Below are positions 8,976 through 17,840 of a stretch of DNA of 64,000 nucleotides, piece after piece. A model generated the notes under the pieces. That model did not search any database. It was given only the letters and a program-made list of their open reading frames with translations, and was not told the origin of the DNA. Each line of letters opens with the position of its first letter. The stretch's first letter is position 1. Origin of the DNA: Microbacterium limosum (GTDB taxonomy: Bacteria > Actinomycetota > Actinomycetes > Actinomycetales > Microbacteriaceae); the NCBI RefSeq assembly GCF_036324365.1, contig NZ_CP137080.1, positions 2,728,001 through 2,792,000 on the forward strand, written 5' to 3'. Both the position numbers and the translations under genes were made by a program.

Positions 8976-9992
8976 TCATGTGAGCCCGGAGTAGGAGTGG
9001 AGGCCCTGGAAGAACATGTTCACGATCGTGAAGTTGAACAGCACCGCGACGAACCCGATGATGGACAGCCAGGCGGAGCGGGTGCCGCGCCAGCCGCGGG
9101 TCGCGCGGGCGTGGATGTAGCCGGCGTAGAGCACCCAGATCACGAACGTCCACACCTCCTTGACATCGAAGCCCCAGTAGCGACCCCAGGAGTCGTTGGC
9201 CCAGATCGCGCCGGCGATCAGGGTGAACGTCCAGAACACGAACCCCACGATCGCGAACCGGTACGCGAGGGACTCGAGCACGTCGGCGGCGGGCAGAGTG
9301 CGCAGAAACCCAAGACCGTCGGCGCGGGCAGTGTCCGAGGATGCTCGGGTGCGGCGCTCCCGGCGGGCCTGCAGGAGCTGGGTGATGGAGATGCCGCAGG
9401 CGATCGCGAACAGGGCGGTGGCCAGGGACGCGACGAAGACGTGGATGACCAGCCACACGCTCTTGAGCGGATCCATCAGCGGAACGACCTCGACGTAGAA
9501 CGAGACCGTCGCGCCACCCAGCAGCAGCACCACCATGCCGATCAGGAACGCACCGAGGAAGCGGAGGTCGTAGCGGCGCAGCACCAGCAGGTAGACGGCC
9601 ACGATCAAGACCGTGCCGGTCAGCGCGAACTCGTACATGTTCGCCCACGGCACCCGCTCCGCGGCGATGCCGCGCAGGATGGTGCCGGCCAGGTGGAACA
9701 GGAACGCGAGGACCGTCAGCGACGTCCCGATCCGCGCCCACAGCAGCCGTTGACGCTGCGCGGGCGGCGTGCGAACACTGTCCACCGACCCACTCTGGGC
9801 GTTGTCCGTCTGCTGGCCCGCCCGTGCGGTAGCGCCGGCCAGGACCGGCTCCCGCTGCGGGACGCTGGCGGGGACGGAGCGCCCGGCCAGGTCGATGGTG
9901 TACGCGATGAACGCGAGCAGGTAGGTGGCGATCGCCGTCCACACCAGCAGCAGTGAGATGCCGTCGAGGGAGAGCGCGTCGGTTCCGGTCAT
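8976..9992 (-). CDS. ccsB: Cytochrome c biogenesis protein CcsB/ResC (CcsA family)
   Basis: 338 residues from ATG 9992. About eight membrane helices carry the System II haem-handling features: a conserved C-terminal region with NDSWGRYWGFDVKEVWTF, the tryptophan-rich WWD-like segment of this family, and histidines nearby. With ResB it delivers haem across the membrane and ligates it to apocytochrome c. It is transcribed after the lnt gene and a small ORF and before the CopD-CtaG gene. The 129-bp gap to that gene contains nothing recognisable. Confidence 0.9.
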   Translation of the reverse strand: MTGTDALSLDGISLLLVWTAIATYLLAFIAYTIDLAGRSVPASVPQREPVLAGATARAGQQTDNAQSGSVDSVRTPPAQRQRLLWARIGTSLTVLAFLFHLAGTILRGIAAERVPWANMYEFALTGTVLIVAVYLLVLRRYDLRFLGAFLIGMVVLLLGGATVSFYVEVVPLMDPLKSVWLVIHVFVASLATALFAIACGISITQLLQARRERRTRASSDTARADGLGFLRTLPAADVLESLAYRFAIVGFVFWTFTLIAGAIWANDSWGRYWGFDVKEVWTFVIWVLYAGYIHARATRGWRGTRSAWLSIIGFVAVLFNFTIVNMFFQGLHSYSGLT

Positions 9993-10069
9993 GGCAGGGT
10001 CGTCCTCTTCGTCGTTGCGGTCAGGGGGTGCCCGCGAGCGGGGTGGCGCGGTAGATCCGTGCACATCGG

Positions 10070-10309
10070 TCAGCCCGCGTTCGCTTCCAGCCAGGCCAGC
10101 GAGTCCACGGCCGCGCTCAATGTTCCCGCCGTCAGCAGAGTGCGCCGGCTCACCCCGGCCCGGAATGCGCGGCTCTCCGCGGGCGTGGGCGCGCACCCAC
10201 ACTCCTCCGCCGTCAGGTCACCAGGAAGGGTGAGATCGCTGCCCGTCGCCAGCGTTCGCAGCGACCAGGCCAGTCGACCTCCGGCAGGCCTCATCCGTGG
10301 CGTGTTCAT
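10070..10309 (-). CDS. Short protein with Tat-like motif, possibly a truncated exported protein
   Basis: 79 residues; its ATG overlaps the lnt stop codon (ATGA) and follows GGGGAGGC, so it is translated with lnt. The cysteine-containing segment EECGC is followed by VSRRTLLTAGTLSAAV, which looks like the twin-arginine start of an exported protein, but the protein ends 16 residues later. Actinobacterial M23-type peptidases can begin in a similar way, so this may be a leftover N-terminus. No function is assigned. Confidence 0.5.
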   Translation of the reverse strand: MNTPRMRPAGGRLAWSLRTLATGSDLTLPGDLTAEECGCAPTPAESRAFRAGVSRRTLLTAGTLSAAVDSLAWLEANAG

Positions 10310-11925
10310 GGGTGCCTCCCCGGATCAGTCGAACGATCTGCGGCGGCCGCACGCGTGCGGGCACGGTGGGAGAACCCCGCCGCGGTGAGAGCGCCGGCGG
10401 CAGCGAGGACGATGAGAGCGGTGAGCCAGGGACCGAGGATCACCGCCGGGGTGAGTCCGGTGCGCAGCGGGACGGTGGTGATCGACGCGTCAACGGTGTC
10501 GACGCCGATGCTGTCGACGGTGGTGCCGTCCGGGGTGATGACCTGGCTGGTGCCCACCGTGGAGACGTTGACGACCGCGCGGCCGGTTTCGATGGCGCGC
10601 ATCCGGGCGAACGCGAGCTGCTGCAGGTTCTCGTCGGTGCCGCGGAAGTCGGCGTTGTTGGTCTGGAACACGAACACCTCTGCGCCGGCGCGGGCACCGT
10701 CCCAGATCACGGCGTCGTAGATCACGTCGAAGCAGATCGCCAACCCCACCCCGACGTCGCCGACCTGCACGAGCGGCGGGTTGCTGCCGGGGGTGTATTC
10801 GCGTTGGATCAAGCCCACCAGGTCGGGGACGATCAGCTCGTAGAACCACCGGTCCGGCACGTACTCGCCGAACGGGACCGGGTTGACCTTGTCGTGCCAC
10901 TGCCGGCCCGTGGGATCCGCGGTCCACAGCAGGGACGTGTTGAAGACATCGTCGCCGCGGGTGGTGGCGGCGTTCATCAGCAACGGCGCCCCGGCCGAGC
11001 GCACGACCCGGTCCAACGCCTCGGCGGCGGCGGGATCACTGAGCGGGTCGGCGTCGACGCCGCCCTCCGGCCAGGCCAGCAGATCCATCGGCTGCCCGTA
11101 CAGCGGCACCGTGGCGGCGGTCTGCGCGGCCAGGACGTCGCCGGGCACCTTGTCGTCGAAGTACCCGGTGGGGCCGTTGCCCTGCACCCATCCCACGCGG
11201 AACTCCCCGGCCGGCGCGGTGGGGAACTGCGGCGCTATCACCAGGAGAGCGGCGACGCTCACAGCAGGGTGCAACCCGAGCATGAAGCGGATGCCGCCGG
11301 CGCGGATCCACTGCACCACAGAGGCGCACAGAATGACGATCAGCAGGGACAGGCCGGTCACGCTCGTCCACGACACGGCCTCCGCGAGCGGGCCGCCCAC
11401 CTGGGTCATCCCGAGGCGCGCCCACGGGAACCCGGAGTACGGCCACGCACCCATCACCACCTCACGGGCCGTCCACAGAACCCCGATCAGCGGCGGTACC
11501 GCGAGCAGCTGCACGAGGCCGCGGGCCGGATAGCGGGCGGTCCACCGGTAGGCGAGCGCGATCGGCACCGCGCCCGCGCCGAACAGGACCGCTTCCAGCC
11601 CGGCGAGGGCAAGCCACGGCACCGGGCCGAGGAACTCCCCCACCCACACCAGATGGGTCGTGTAGAACACGGCGCCGAACACAGTGCCGACCAGCAGCGC
11701 CCCGCCGATGCTGCGGCCGATCAGGGCCACCAGGGCGACCGTGACACTCACGAACGTCAACGGCCACCACCCCACCGGTGCGGAGGCGAGATCCAGCAGC
11801 AGGCCGGCGGCCGCGGATGCCAGCACCGCCGCCCACACCGGCAGCGACCATGCCGCCACGGTGCGGCGCGGCGTCTCCTGCTCCGGCGCGGCGGCCGGGG
11901 CGGGTGTCGGCAAAGGCGTGCGCAT
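10306..11925 (-). CDS. lnt: Apolipoprotein N-acyltransferase
   Basis: 539 residues. N-terminal membrane helices (about 30-235) precede a carbon-nitrogen hydrolase domain (about 245-480). The catalytic triad is visible: E287 in WPEGG, K346 in HDKVNPVPFGE and C398 in ICFDV, with the spacing of E. coli Lnt. It adds the third acyl chain to lipoproteins after LspA cleavage. A second lipoprotein enzyme (lspA, 16228) and a lipoprotein substrate (ResA-like, 15300) lie in the same operon, suggesting maturation genes that travel with their client. Confidence 0.92.
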   Translation of the reverse strand: MRTPLPTPAPAAAPEQETPRRTVAAWSLPVWAAVLASAAAGLLLDLASAPVGWWPLTFVSVTVALVALIGRSIGGALLVGTVFGAVFYTTHLVWVGEFLGPVPWLALAGLEAVLFGAGAVPIALAYRWTARYPARGLVQLLAVPPLIGVLWTAREVVMGAWPYSGFPWARLGMTQVGGPLAEAVSWTSVTGLSLLIVILCASVVQWIRAGGIRFMLGLHPAVSVAALLVIAPQFPTAPAGEFRVGWVQGNGPTGYFDDKVPGDVLAAQTAATVPLYGQPMDLLAWPEGGVDADPLSDPAAAEALDRVVRSAGAPLLMNAATTRGDDVFNTSLLWTADPTGRQWHDKVNPVPFGEYVPDRWFYELIVPDLVGLIQREYTPGSNPPLVQVGDVGVGLAICFDVIYDAVIWDGARAGAEVFVFQTNNADFRGTDENLQQLAFARMRAIETGRAVVNVSTVGTSQVITPDGTTVDSIGVDTVDASITTVPLRTGLTPAVILGPWLTALIVLAAAGALTAAGFSHRARTRAAAADRSTDPGRHP

Positions 11926-11928
11926 CGG

Positions 11929-12870
11929 TCAGGTGTCTTTCTGGTGGAGTCGGGTGAGGTAGTCGTTGTACGCGTCGAGCTCAGGGTCGCCGTGTGCGTC
12001 GGCGCGACGGTCGGCGGCGACCGCTTGGGCGGTGTCGTCGCGGAACCAGCGGTGCATGACGTAGATGAGCATCAGCAAGGTGGGGGCCTCGCCGTAGGAC
12101 CAGGCCAGCCCGCCGGCGAGGCGCTGGTCTTCGATCGGGTCGATGCCCAGCGCGCTCGTCGGGCCGGCGAACCCGTCGATGAGGGTAGTGGTGGCCATCA
12201 TCAGGAAGACGCCGAAGAAGGCGTGCAGGGCGGCCTCGGCGAACACGTCCAGGGCGCGGCCGCCGTGGCTCATCCGCACCGGCAGCGGGTCCGACGACAG
12301 GATCGGGATGGTGAACAGCATCCCGGCGACCAGGAACCCGACCTCGAGGAGGGTATGGCCGGTGACGGTGGACAGGATCGGATCGGCGAAGTTCGCCAGG
12401 TACAGACCGTAAAACGCGGCCAGGTATAGCGGCACCGCCAGCCACGGGCTGAGCAGCCACCGTGCGGTGCGACTGCGTAGCCCGGCGTGCGCGGCGCGGA
12501 GCACCAGGAGACCTGGGCCGTGGTGCGGGGTGGCGCGCAGCAGCAGGGTGCCGGGAGAGCCGAGGACCAGCAGCGGCGGGATCGCCATCATCAGGGTGAG
12601 CTGCTGGAACATGAACACCGAGAACAGGGCGTACCCGAAGTTCTCCACCGCCAGGCCGGTGACCGCGGCGAGGGCGACGCAGCCGAGCAGGAAGCTGACC
12701 GTCCGCCACACCGGCCAGCCGCGGCCGCGGACCCACATCCGGATCGCACCGGCCAGGTAGGCGACCGCGAGGAGTCCCGCGAGGAGCGGTAGCACCGGAG
12801 CCGGAAGCGGGGCCGGGGTGAGGAACCCGCCGAGGGTCGGCGGGGCGTCCGGGATCCACACGGTCGTCAC
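11929..12870 (-). CDS. ctaG: Cytochrome c oxidase assembly protein, CtaG family
   Basis: 313 residues from GTG 12870, which overlaps the resB stop codon (GTGA) and follows AAGGACAC. About eight helices are typical of CtaG, with FMFQQLTLMMAIPPLL, HTLLEVGFL and HAFFGVFLM and a charged tail. It resembles the C-terminal half of the CopD-CtaG fusion in the same operon, so the element carries two CtaG modules. The role is in copper supply or assembly of haem-copper oxidases. Confidence 0.88.
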   Translation of the reverse strand: MTTVWIPDAPPTLGGFLTPAPLPAPVLPLLAGLLAVAYLAGAIRMWVRGRGWPVWRTVSFLLGCVALAAVTGLAVENFGYALFSVFMFQQLTLMMAIPPLLVLGSPGTLLLRATPHHGPGLLVLRAAHAGLRSRTARWLLSPWLAVPLYLAAFYGLYLANFADPILSTVTGHTLLEVGFLVAGMLFTIPILSSDPLPVRMSHGGRALDVFAEAALHAFFGVFLMMATTTLIDGFAGPTSALGIDPIEDQRLAGGLAWSYGEAPTLLMLIYVMHRWFRDDTAQAVAADRRADAHGDPELDAYNDYLTRLHQKDT

Positions 12871-14555
12871 GGTGTGTCCTTCGCAGGCTGGTCTACGCCG
12901 AGGGCGTGCGCGTGGCGGGTCGCGAACTCGTCGACGGCGCGCGCCAAAGCGGGGTCTTCGCCGCGGGCCAGTCCCGCGTACTCGACGTGCACACCATCCG
13001 GGGTGGTGCGGGCTTTCACCCAGAGCCGGCGGCGGGGCACGAACAGGCCGGCGAACAGGCCGAGGGTGGCGAGCACGGAGAACGCGAGCACCCAGCCGCT
13101 GCTGGGGTCGCGTTGGATCTGCAGCGACGCGAACCGCTTCACCGGCTCCTCCGCCGTGACCTCCTCCCAGGTGATCGTGCCCCACCCGTTCGGCAGACCG
13201 ACGGTGGCGCCGGGGGTGAGCTCAAGGGAGTCGGCGGCGGTGTCGCCGCCGGTGTGCTGGGTGAGCCCGTCGACCTCGAGCGTGTACACCGACCTCGGAG
13301 TGCCGTCGTCGATGCCGAGATCCCCGCTGAACACGTTGAGAGTCAGCACCGGATTGACCACGTCCGGGTAGACGGAGGTGAACGCGCCGGAGGGCAACAC
13401 CCCCTGGGTGGGGTAGAAGAACCCGACCAGCCCGACCTGTTCGGGCAGCCCGTCCGGGATCTTGATGATGCCCAGCGAGGTCATGTTGGAGTCCTGCGGC
13501 AGGAACGGCTGCGACTCGCTGTACACCACCTCGCCGGCGGCGTCGCGGATCGTGAGGGTGGGGGCGTAGCCGTTGCCGAGCAGGTAGATGCGATCGCCGT
13601 CGACGGTGATCGGGTAGTTCACGATCACGCTCTGCGCCCGATCGTCCTGCCCGGGTTGGCGGATGGTGATGTCGGCGGAGAAGTCTCCGGCCTGGCCTGC
13701 GCCGGGGGTGCCGGGCAGCCGGTAGGAGACCTGGAAGTCGTCGAGGGTGAGCGAGTAGGGGGCAAGGCCCGTGCCGTCGACGAAACGGCCGGGGTTGAAC
13801 GAGGAGTAGTCGCTGAGCGCGTTCACGAACGTGGTGCCCTCCACCACCACCCGCTGCCCGGTATACGCGAACGACCCGCCGATCGCGACCGAGACCAGCA
13901 CGCCGACGAGGGCGACGTGGAAGATCAGGTTGCCGGTCTCGCGCAGGTAGCCGCGCTCGGCCGACACCGACGCGGCTCCGCGGGCGTCGTATCGCTCCAC
14001 CCGGTATCCGGCCTTGCGCAGCTGCTCTGCCGCGACGTCGATCGCGTGCGCGGCCGGGTCGGTCCTCCCTTCCTCTCTCGGCAAGGTCAGTTCCCGGTAC
14101 TCCGAGAGCCGCGACAGCCGGGCCGGGGTGCGAGGGGGGCGGGAGCGGAGCGCCTTGTAGTGGTGCTTGGCGCGCGGGATCACGCAGCCGATCAGGGAGG
14201 TGAACAGCAGCAGATAGATCGCGGAGAACCACGGCGACAGGTACACGTCGAACAGGCCGACCGCATCGGCGAGGGGGAACACGTCAGGGTTGTCCCGCTC
14301 CCACTGGATGACACCGTTGGGGTCGGCGCTGCGCTGCGGGAACAGGGACCCGGGGACGGCGGCGATCGCGAGGAACAGCAGCAGGACCAATGCGGTGCGC
14401 ATGCTGGTCAGCTGCCGCCATGCCCACCGCAACCACCCGGTGATGCCCAGCGCCGGCTGGGTGATCTCCGTCGCGGATTCGCTGTCGGCGTGGTCGCCGG
14501 GGCGTAGCGGGGCGGCGGTGACGTCGATGCCGGTGTCAGAGCGGGAGGGGGACAT
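12867..14555 (-). CDS. resB: Cytochrome c biogenesis protein ResB (Ccs1 family)
   Basis: 562 residues. Helices near residues 50-70 (MRTALVLLLFLAIAAVPGS) and 105-125, one near 215 and one near the C-terminus flank a large extracytoplasmic domain, as in ResB/Ccs1. Together with CcsB it forms the System II cytochrome c synthetase. The start has AGGTGG upstream and overlaps the end of ccdA by 20 bp. No frameshift is seen. Confidence 0.92.
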   Translation of the reverse strand: MSPSRSDTGIDVTAAPLRPGDHADSESATEITQPALGITGWLRWAWRQLTSMRTALVLLLFLAIAAVPGSLFPQRSADPNGVIQWERDNPDVFPLADAVGLFDVYLSPWFSAIYLLLFTSLIGCVIPRAKHHYKALRSRPPRTPARLSRLSEYRELTLPREEGRTDPAAHAIDVAAEQLRKAGYRVERYDARGAASVSAERGYLRETGNLIFHVALVGVLVSVAIGGSFAYTGQRVVVEGTTFVNALSDYSSFNPGRFVDGTGLAPYSLTLDDFQVSYRLPGTPGAGQAGDFSADITIRQPGQDDRAQSVIVNYPITVDGDRIYLLGNGYAPTLTIRDAAGEVVYSESQPFLPQDSNMTSLGIIKIPDGLPEQVGLVGFFYPTQGVLPSGAFTSVYPDVVNPVLTLNVFSGDLGIDDGTPRSVYTLEVDGLTQHTGGDTAADSLELTPGATVGLPNGWGTITWEEVTAEEPVKRFASLQIQRDPSSGWVLAFSVLATLGLFAGLFVPRRRLWVKARTTPDGVHVEYAGLARGEDPALARAVDEFATRHAHALGVDQPAKDTP

Positions 14556-15303
14556 TGATCACCACCTGTTGCAGCTGCGACATCAGTGCCGTCCACAGCC
14601 CGGTCACCATCAGCAGGCCGAGGGCGATGAGCATGGCCCCGCCGATGATGTTCAGGGCGCGGATGTGGCGGCGCAGGAACGTCACCGATCGGGACGCCCA
14701 CCCCCATCCGGCCGCGAGGATCAGGAACGGGATGCCCAGGCCCAGCGAGTACGCGAGCCCGAGCAGGCCCGCGCGGGCGGGGTCACCGAGGTTCCACGAC
14801 ATAGAGATGATCGCTGCGAGCGTCGGGCCGATACAGGGGGTCCAGCCGACGCCGAGCGCGAACCCGAGAAGCGGCGCCCCGATCAGCCCGGTCCTACCCT
14901 GGGCGCGAGGGCGGAGGGTGCGCTGGGCAATGCCGAAGAAGCCGAGGAACACCAGGCCGAGGGCGATGATGACGACCCCGAAGACGCGAGTGAGCACATT
15001 GGCGTATTGCAGCAGCAGGTACCCGAAGGTGCCGCCGAGGATCGTGACGGCGACGAACACCACGGTGAACCCGGCGATGAACAATGTCACGCCCAGCAGC
15101 AGCCGCGCGCGCTCCGCCGTCACCGTGCGCCCCCCGTCCAGCGTGGGGGCCGCGGTCGTCGTGGTGGTGCTGCCGAGGTAGCCGAGGTAGCCAGGCACCA
15201 GCGGCAGCACGCACGGGGACACGAACGACACCAGCCCGGCGAGGATCGCGACCGGGATCGCGACCCACAGGGCGCCGTCGACGATCACCGCTCCCGGATT
15301 CAT
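14536..15303 (-). CDS. ccdA: Thiol-disulfide transporter CcdA
   Basis: 255 residues and six helices. The two redox cysteines are in SFVSPCVLPLVPGYLGYL and GVGWTPCIGPTLAAI, the standard CcdA pair. It passes electrons from cytoplasmic thioredoxin across the membrane to extracytoplasmic thioredoxin-like proteins. Its ATG overlaps the stop of the ResA-like lipoprotein gene (ATGA), matching a direct functional partnership. Confidence 0.93.
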   Translation of the reverse strand: MNPGAVIVDGALWVAIPVAILAGLVSFVSPCVLPLVPGYLGYLGSTTTTTAAPTLDGGRTVTAERARLLLGVTLFIAGFTVVFVAVTILGGTFGYLLLQYANVLTRVFGVVIIALGLVFLGFFGIAQRTLRPRAQGRTGLIGAPLLGFALGVGWTPCIGPTLAAIISMSWNLGDPARAGLLGLAYSLGLGIPFLILAAGWGWASRSVTFLRRHIRALNIIGGAMLIALGLLMVTGLWTALMSQLQQVVINVPLPL

Positions 15304-15899
15304 GAGGTGTCCTCGGCGAGGGTGTCGGCGACCAGGGTGGACAGGATCGACGCGCTGGCCAACTGCCCGATGATCCGCGCCGCGACCCGCCCCTCCTGGT
15401 CGATGACCAAGGTGGTGGGGGTGGCCTGGATCGGAGTGACCTGCGCGAACGCGAGCTTGACCCGTCCGTCGTTCACGTCGATCACGCTCGGGTAGGTGAC
15501 GTTGTTGTCACGGGCGAACGACAGTGCGGTGGCTGGCTGGTCGTAGGTGTTCACCCCGAGGAACGCGACGCCCTGGTCCTGATACTCCTGCCAGACCTCC
15601 TCGAGCATCGGGGCTTCGACGATGCACGGCCCGCACGCGGCGTACCAGAAGTTCACCACCAGCACCCCGCCGCGGTAGTCGTCACTGGACACCGTCTCCC
15701 CGGTCTCGGTGACGCCCTCGAACACCACCGGCTCCCCGCGGTCGGCATCCGGGATCTCGACGATCTGGAAGTCACCGGCGATGTAGCCCTTCTCGCTTCC
15801 GTCCCGGTACTGCTGCGCGAGCGAGTCGCTGGACGTGCACCCGGCCAGCAGCAGCGCCGCGACCAGCGTCATGGCGGCAAGGACGCGGCGGCGGATCAT
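15300..15899 (-). CDS. resA: ResA/TlpA-like thioredoxin lipoprotein
   Basis: 199 residues. A lipoprotein signal ends in LLLAGC (lipobox cysteine about residue 21). The thioredoxin-like domain has the active site YAACGPC and the TlpA-type FLGVNTYD and QATPTTLVID with the cis-proline. It reduces apocytochrome c haem-binding cysteines, receiving electrons from CcdA. It is joined by ATGA overlaps to ccdA downstream and to the membrane protein gene upstream. Confidence 0.9.
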   Translation of the reverse strand: MIRRRVLAAMTLVAALLLAGCTSSDSLAQQYRDGSEKGYIAGDFQIVEIPDADRGEPVVFEGVTETGETVSSDDYRGGVLVVNFWYAACGPCIVEAPMLEEVWQEYQDQGVAFLGVNTYDQPATALSFARDNNVTYPSVIDVNDGRVKLAFAQVTPIQATPTTLVIDQEGRVAARIIGQLASASILSTLVADTLAEDTS

Positions 15900-16231
15900 G
15901 CGCGCTTGACCTTGATCAGGGCGCCGGCGACCAGGAACACGACCGCGGCGACCGGCTGCGCCGCAGTCCACACCGGGCCGGTGAACGGGAACGGGAACAC
16001 CGGGTTCCAAATCACGGCGATCACGACGAACACAGGCAACCACCACCACTGCCGCGCCTGGATCGCGAACCACCCCACGATGACCGCGAAGATCGCGGCG
16101 ACGAACAGCACAACGGTGAACCAGTCCCCGCCCATCAGTACCGGCGCGAGGAACAACACCGCCGCCGCGAGCAGCCCCGGCGCGAACGCGTTGCGCTGGT
16201 ATACGGACGAGGTCCGCTGCTTCGCCATCAT
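15896..16231 (-). CDS. Small four-helix membrane protein, DUF6804-like
   Basis: 111 residues with four hydrophobic stretches and tryptophan-rich loops (RQWWWLPVFVVIAVIWNPVF). The WNP/PFPF region resembles DUF6804 proteins of Actinobacteria, function unknown. Its start overlaps the lspA stop and its stop overlaps the resA start, both ATGA, so it is a genuine operon member. Confidence 0.7.
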   Translation of the reverse strand: MMAKQRTSSVYQRNAFAPGLLAAAVLFLAPVLMGGDWFTVVLFVAAIFAVIVGWFAIQARQWWWLPVFVVIAVIWNPVFPFPFTGPVWTAAQPVAAVVFLVAGALIKVKRA

Positions 16232-16761
16232 GACCCGCTCACCACGGAGCCCGTCGCAGGCGCCGCGCTGTCCGCGCTGACGCGGGAGCGGCGGTGTCGG
16301 GTCCACAGGCTCAGGCCGAGGACGATGACGCCGGCACCGAGGGCGACGTCGGCGAGGTTGCCGATGAACAGGTTCCCGTAGGCGAGGAAGTCGGTGACGT
16401 GCCCGACCCCGAACCCAGGGGGGGAGAACAGCCGGTCGATCAGGTTCCCGATCGCGCCCCCGAGGATCAGGCCGATCCCCATCGCCCACCATCCGGTCCG
16501 CGCCCGCGCGGCGGCGACGACCAGCAGCACCACGGCACCGACCCCGAGGAGAGTGAGCAGCCCGGTGACCCCGGCTCCGAGGGAGAGGATCGCGCCGGGG
16601 TTGAACGCGAGCTGCAGCCCAAGCAGATCCCCCAGCAGCGGGATCCGCTCCTCCTGACTCAACCCTCCCAGTGCGGCCGCCTTCGTCGCCTGGTCGACCA
16701 GGACCACCACAGCGGCGGCCAGGCACGCGACCGCGAACCGCCGGGTCTGCTCACGAACCAT
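16228..16761 (-). CDS. lspA: Lipoprotein signal peptidase (signal peptidase II)
   Basis: 177 residues and four helices. Conserved motifs are VDQATK, LAFNPGA, GAIGNLIDR with catalytic D109, and FIGNLADVAL with catalytic D138. It cleaves prolipoproteins after lipid attachment; the ResA-like lipoprotein and Lnt of the same operon are obvious partners. It differs in sequence from the lspA of the four terminal cassettes (199 residues), so the island carries two lspA types. Confidence 0.92.
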   Translation of the reverse strand: MVREQTRRFAVACLAAAVVVLVDQATKAAALGGLSQEERIPLLGDLLGLQLAFNPGAILSLGAGVTGLLTLLGVGAVVLLVVAAARARTGWWAMGIGLILGGAIGNLIDRLFSPPGFGVGHVTDFLAYGNLFIGNLADVALGAGVIVLGLSLWTRHRRSRVSADSAAPATGSVVSGS

Positions 16762-16838
16762 CAGCGGCTCCTCCTGCGTTCGCGAGGGCCGCTGATAACC
16801 CGGTCATCAGACCGGCTATCAGGAAGAGGTTTTTGGTG

Positions 16839-17114
16839 TCAGAAGTCGAAGAGGTCACCGAGGAACCCTTCCTTCCGCCGACGCCCGGAGCGACCGTGAT
16901 GATCCCTGTCGCGGTCAGAACGGTGGTCGCCCTCGCGCGGATAGGGGGCGGTGCTGGTTTGCCGGCCGCCGCCAGCAAGGTCGGCGGCGCGGTCGATGAT
17001 CTTGTCGAGCTCGCCACGGTCCAGCCAGACGCCCCGGCACTGCGGGCAGTAGTCGATCTCGACCCCGGAGCGTTCCGTGATCAGCAGGGCGGTCCCGTCG
17101 ACCGGACATTTCAT
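16839..17114 (-). CDS. Small zinc-ribbon protein (zf-TFIIB type)
   Basis: 91 residues. MKCPVDGTALL and DYCPQCRGVWLDRGELDKII form the zinc ribbon of the zf-TFIIB family: a first cysteine in CPVD, a CPQC knuckle and the following GVWLDRGEL helix. The C-terminus is highly charged and ends in GFLGDLFDF. Its start overlaps the copC stop (ATGA). The cellular role of this family is not established. Confidence 0.78.
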   Translation of the reverse strand: MKCPVDGTALLITERSGVEIDYCPQCRGVWLDRGELDKIIDRAADLAGGGRQTSTAPYPREGDHRSDRDRDHHGRSGRRRKEGFLGDLFDF

Positions 17115-17827
17115 GAGGGGTTCTCCTTCTGTTGCTGGTCGTCGGCGGTTCCACCATCCGCGGCGGCCGCGGCCGCGGCTGCTCGGTCGCGGCGACGACG
17201 CTCTCTGGCCACCATGAGCACGACCACCAGCGCGCCGCCCAGCACGATTACGCCACTCAGGACCGCAAGGACGGGGAGGAGTTCCCCACCTCCGGATGGC
17301 CCGTTGTGAACCTCTCCGGACGTATTGGCGGCAGATGTGGGAGACGGGTCGGGTGTCTGCTCCTCGGTCGCTTCGGGGGTAGGGGCGCTGGTGGGGACGG
17401 TGACCGCTTCGACGGTGTACTGGTACTCGTTGCTGATCGGGTGCCCGTCGCTGGACACGACCCGCCACCGCACCGTGTACACGCCCGCCTGACCAGGCGT
17501 CACCGCCTGGGTGACCGTGGTCCCGTCGATGACCGGATCCCCCGATGCGATGTTCTGCCCGTCCGGGGCGACCACCTCAATGATCACGGCGCTGAAATCG
17601 GTGAGGATCTCGCCGCTGAACGTCAGCGAAATCTCCTCCGGGACCACGCTGACCGTGGATCCGGCTTCCGGGGAGGAGGAGACGATCTCATCGTGCGCGG
17701 CTGCGGGCGCCGCGGTGGCGAACAGGAGCCCGGCGGCCAGCAGCAGCGTCGTCAGAGTGGACAGGAGGAGGATGCGTCTCCGTGAGCCGGATCGGTGCGG
17801 GTGTTCGTGGTCGGTGACGGTGGTCAA
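17111..17827 (-). CDS. copC: CopC-domain copper resistance protein, exported and membrane-anchored
   Basis: 238 residues. A signal peptide (about 1-43) ends ...APAAAHDEIVSSSPEAG, placing the conserved first histidine of CopC at the mature N-terminus. The beta-sandwich domain includes DGHPISNEYQYTV with the second metal-ligand region. A proline/threonine-rich linker, a membrane helix (about 185-207) and a basic, alanine-rich tail follow. It binds periplasmic copper; the CopD domain encoded in the same operon is its usual partner. Confidence 0.88.
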   Translation of the reverse strand: MTTVTDHEHPHRSGSRRRILLLSTLTTLLLAAGLLFATAAPAAAHDEIVSSSPEAGSTVSVVPEEISLTFSGEILTDFSAVIIEVVAPDGQNIASGDPVIDGTTVTQAVTPGQAGVYTVRWRVVSSDGHPISNEYQYTVEAVTVPTSAPTPEATEEQTPDPSPTSAANTSGEVHNGPSGGGELLPVLAVLSGVIVLGGALVVVLMVARERRRRDRAAAAAAAADGGTADDQQQKENPS

Positions 17828-17840
17828 GGCGGTGGTCCTT

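Noticed and set aside
7428..9956. 842-codon plus-strand open frame across the CopD-CtaG and ccsB region
   Set aside because: Its composition is that of an antisense shadow and it lies opposite two well-recognised membrane proteins.
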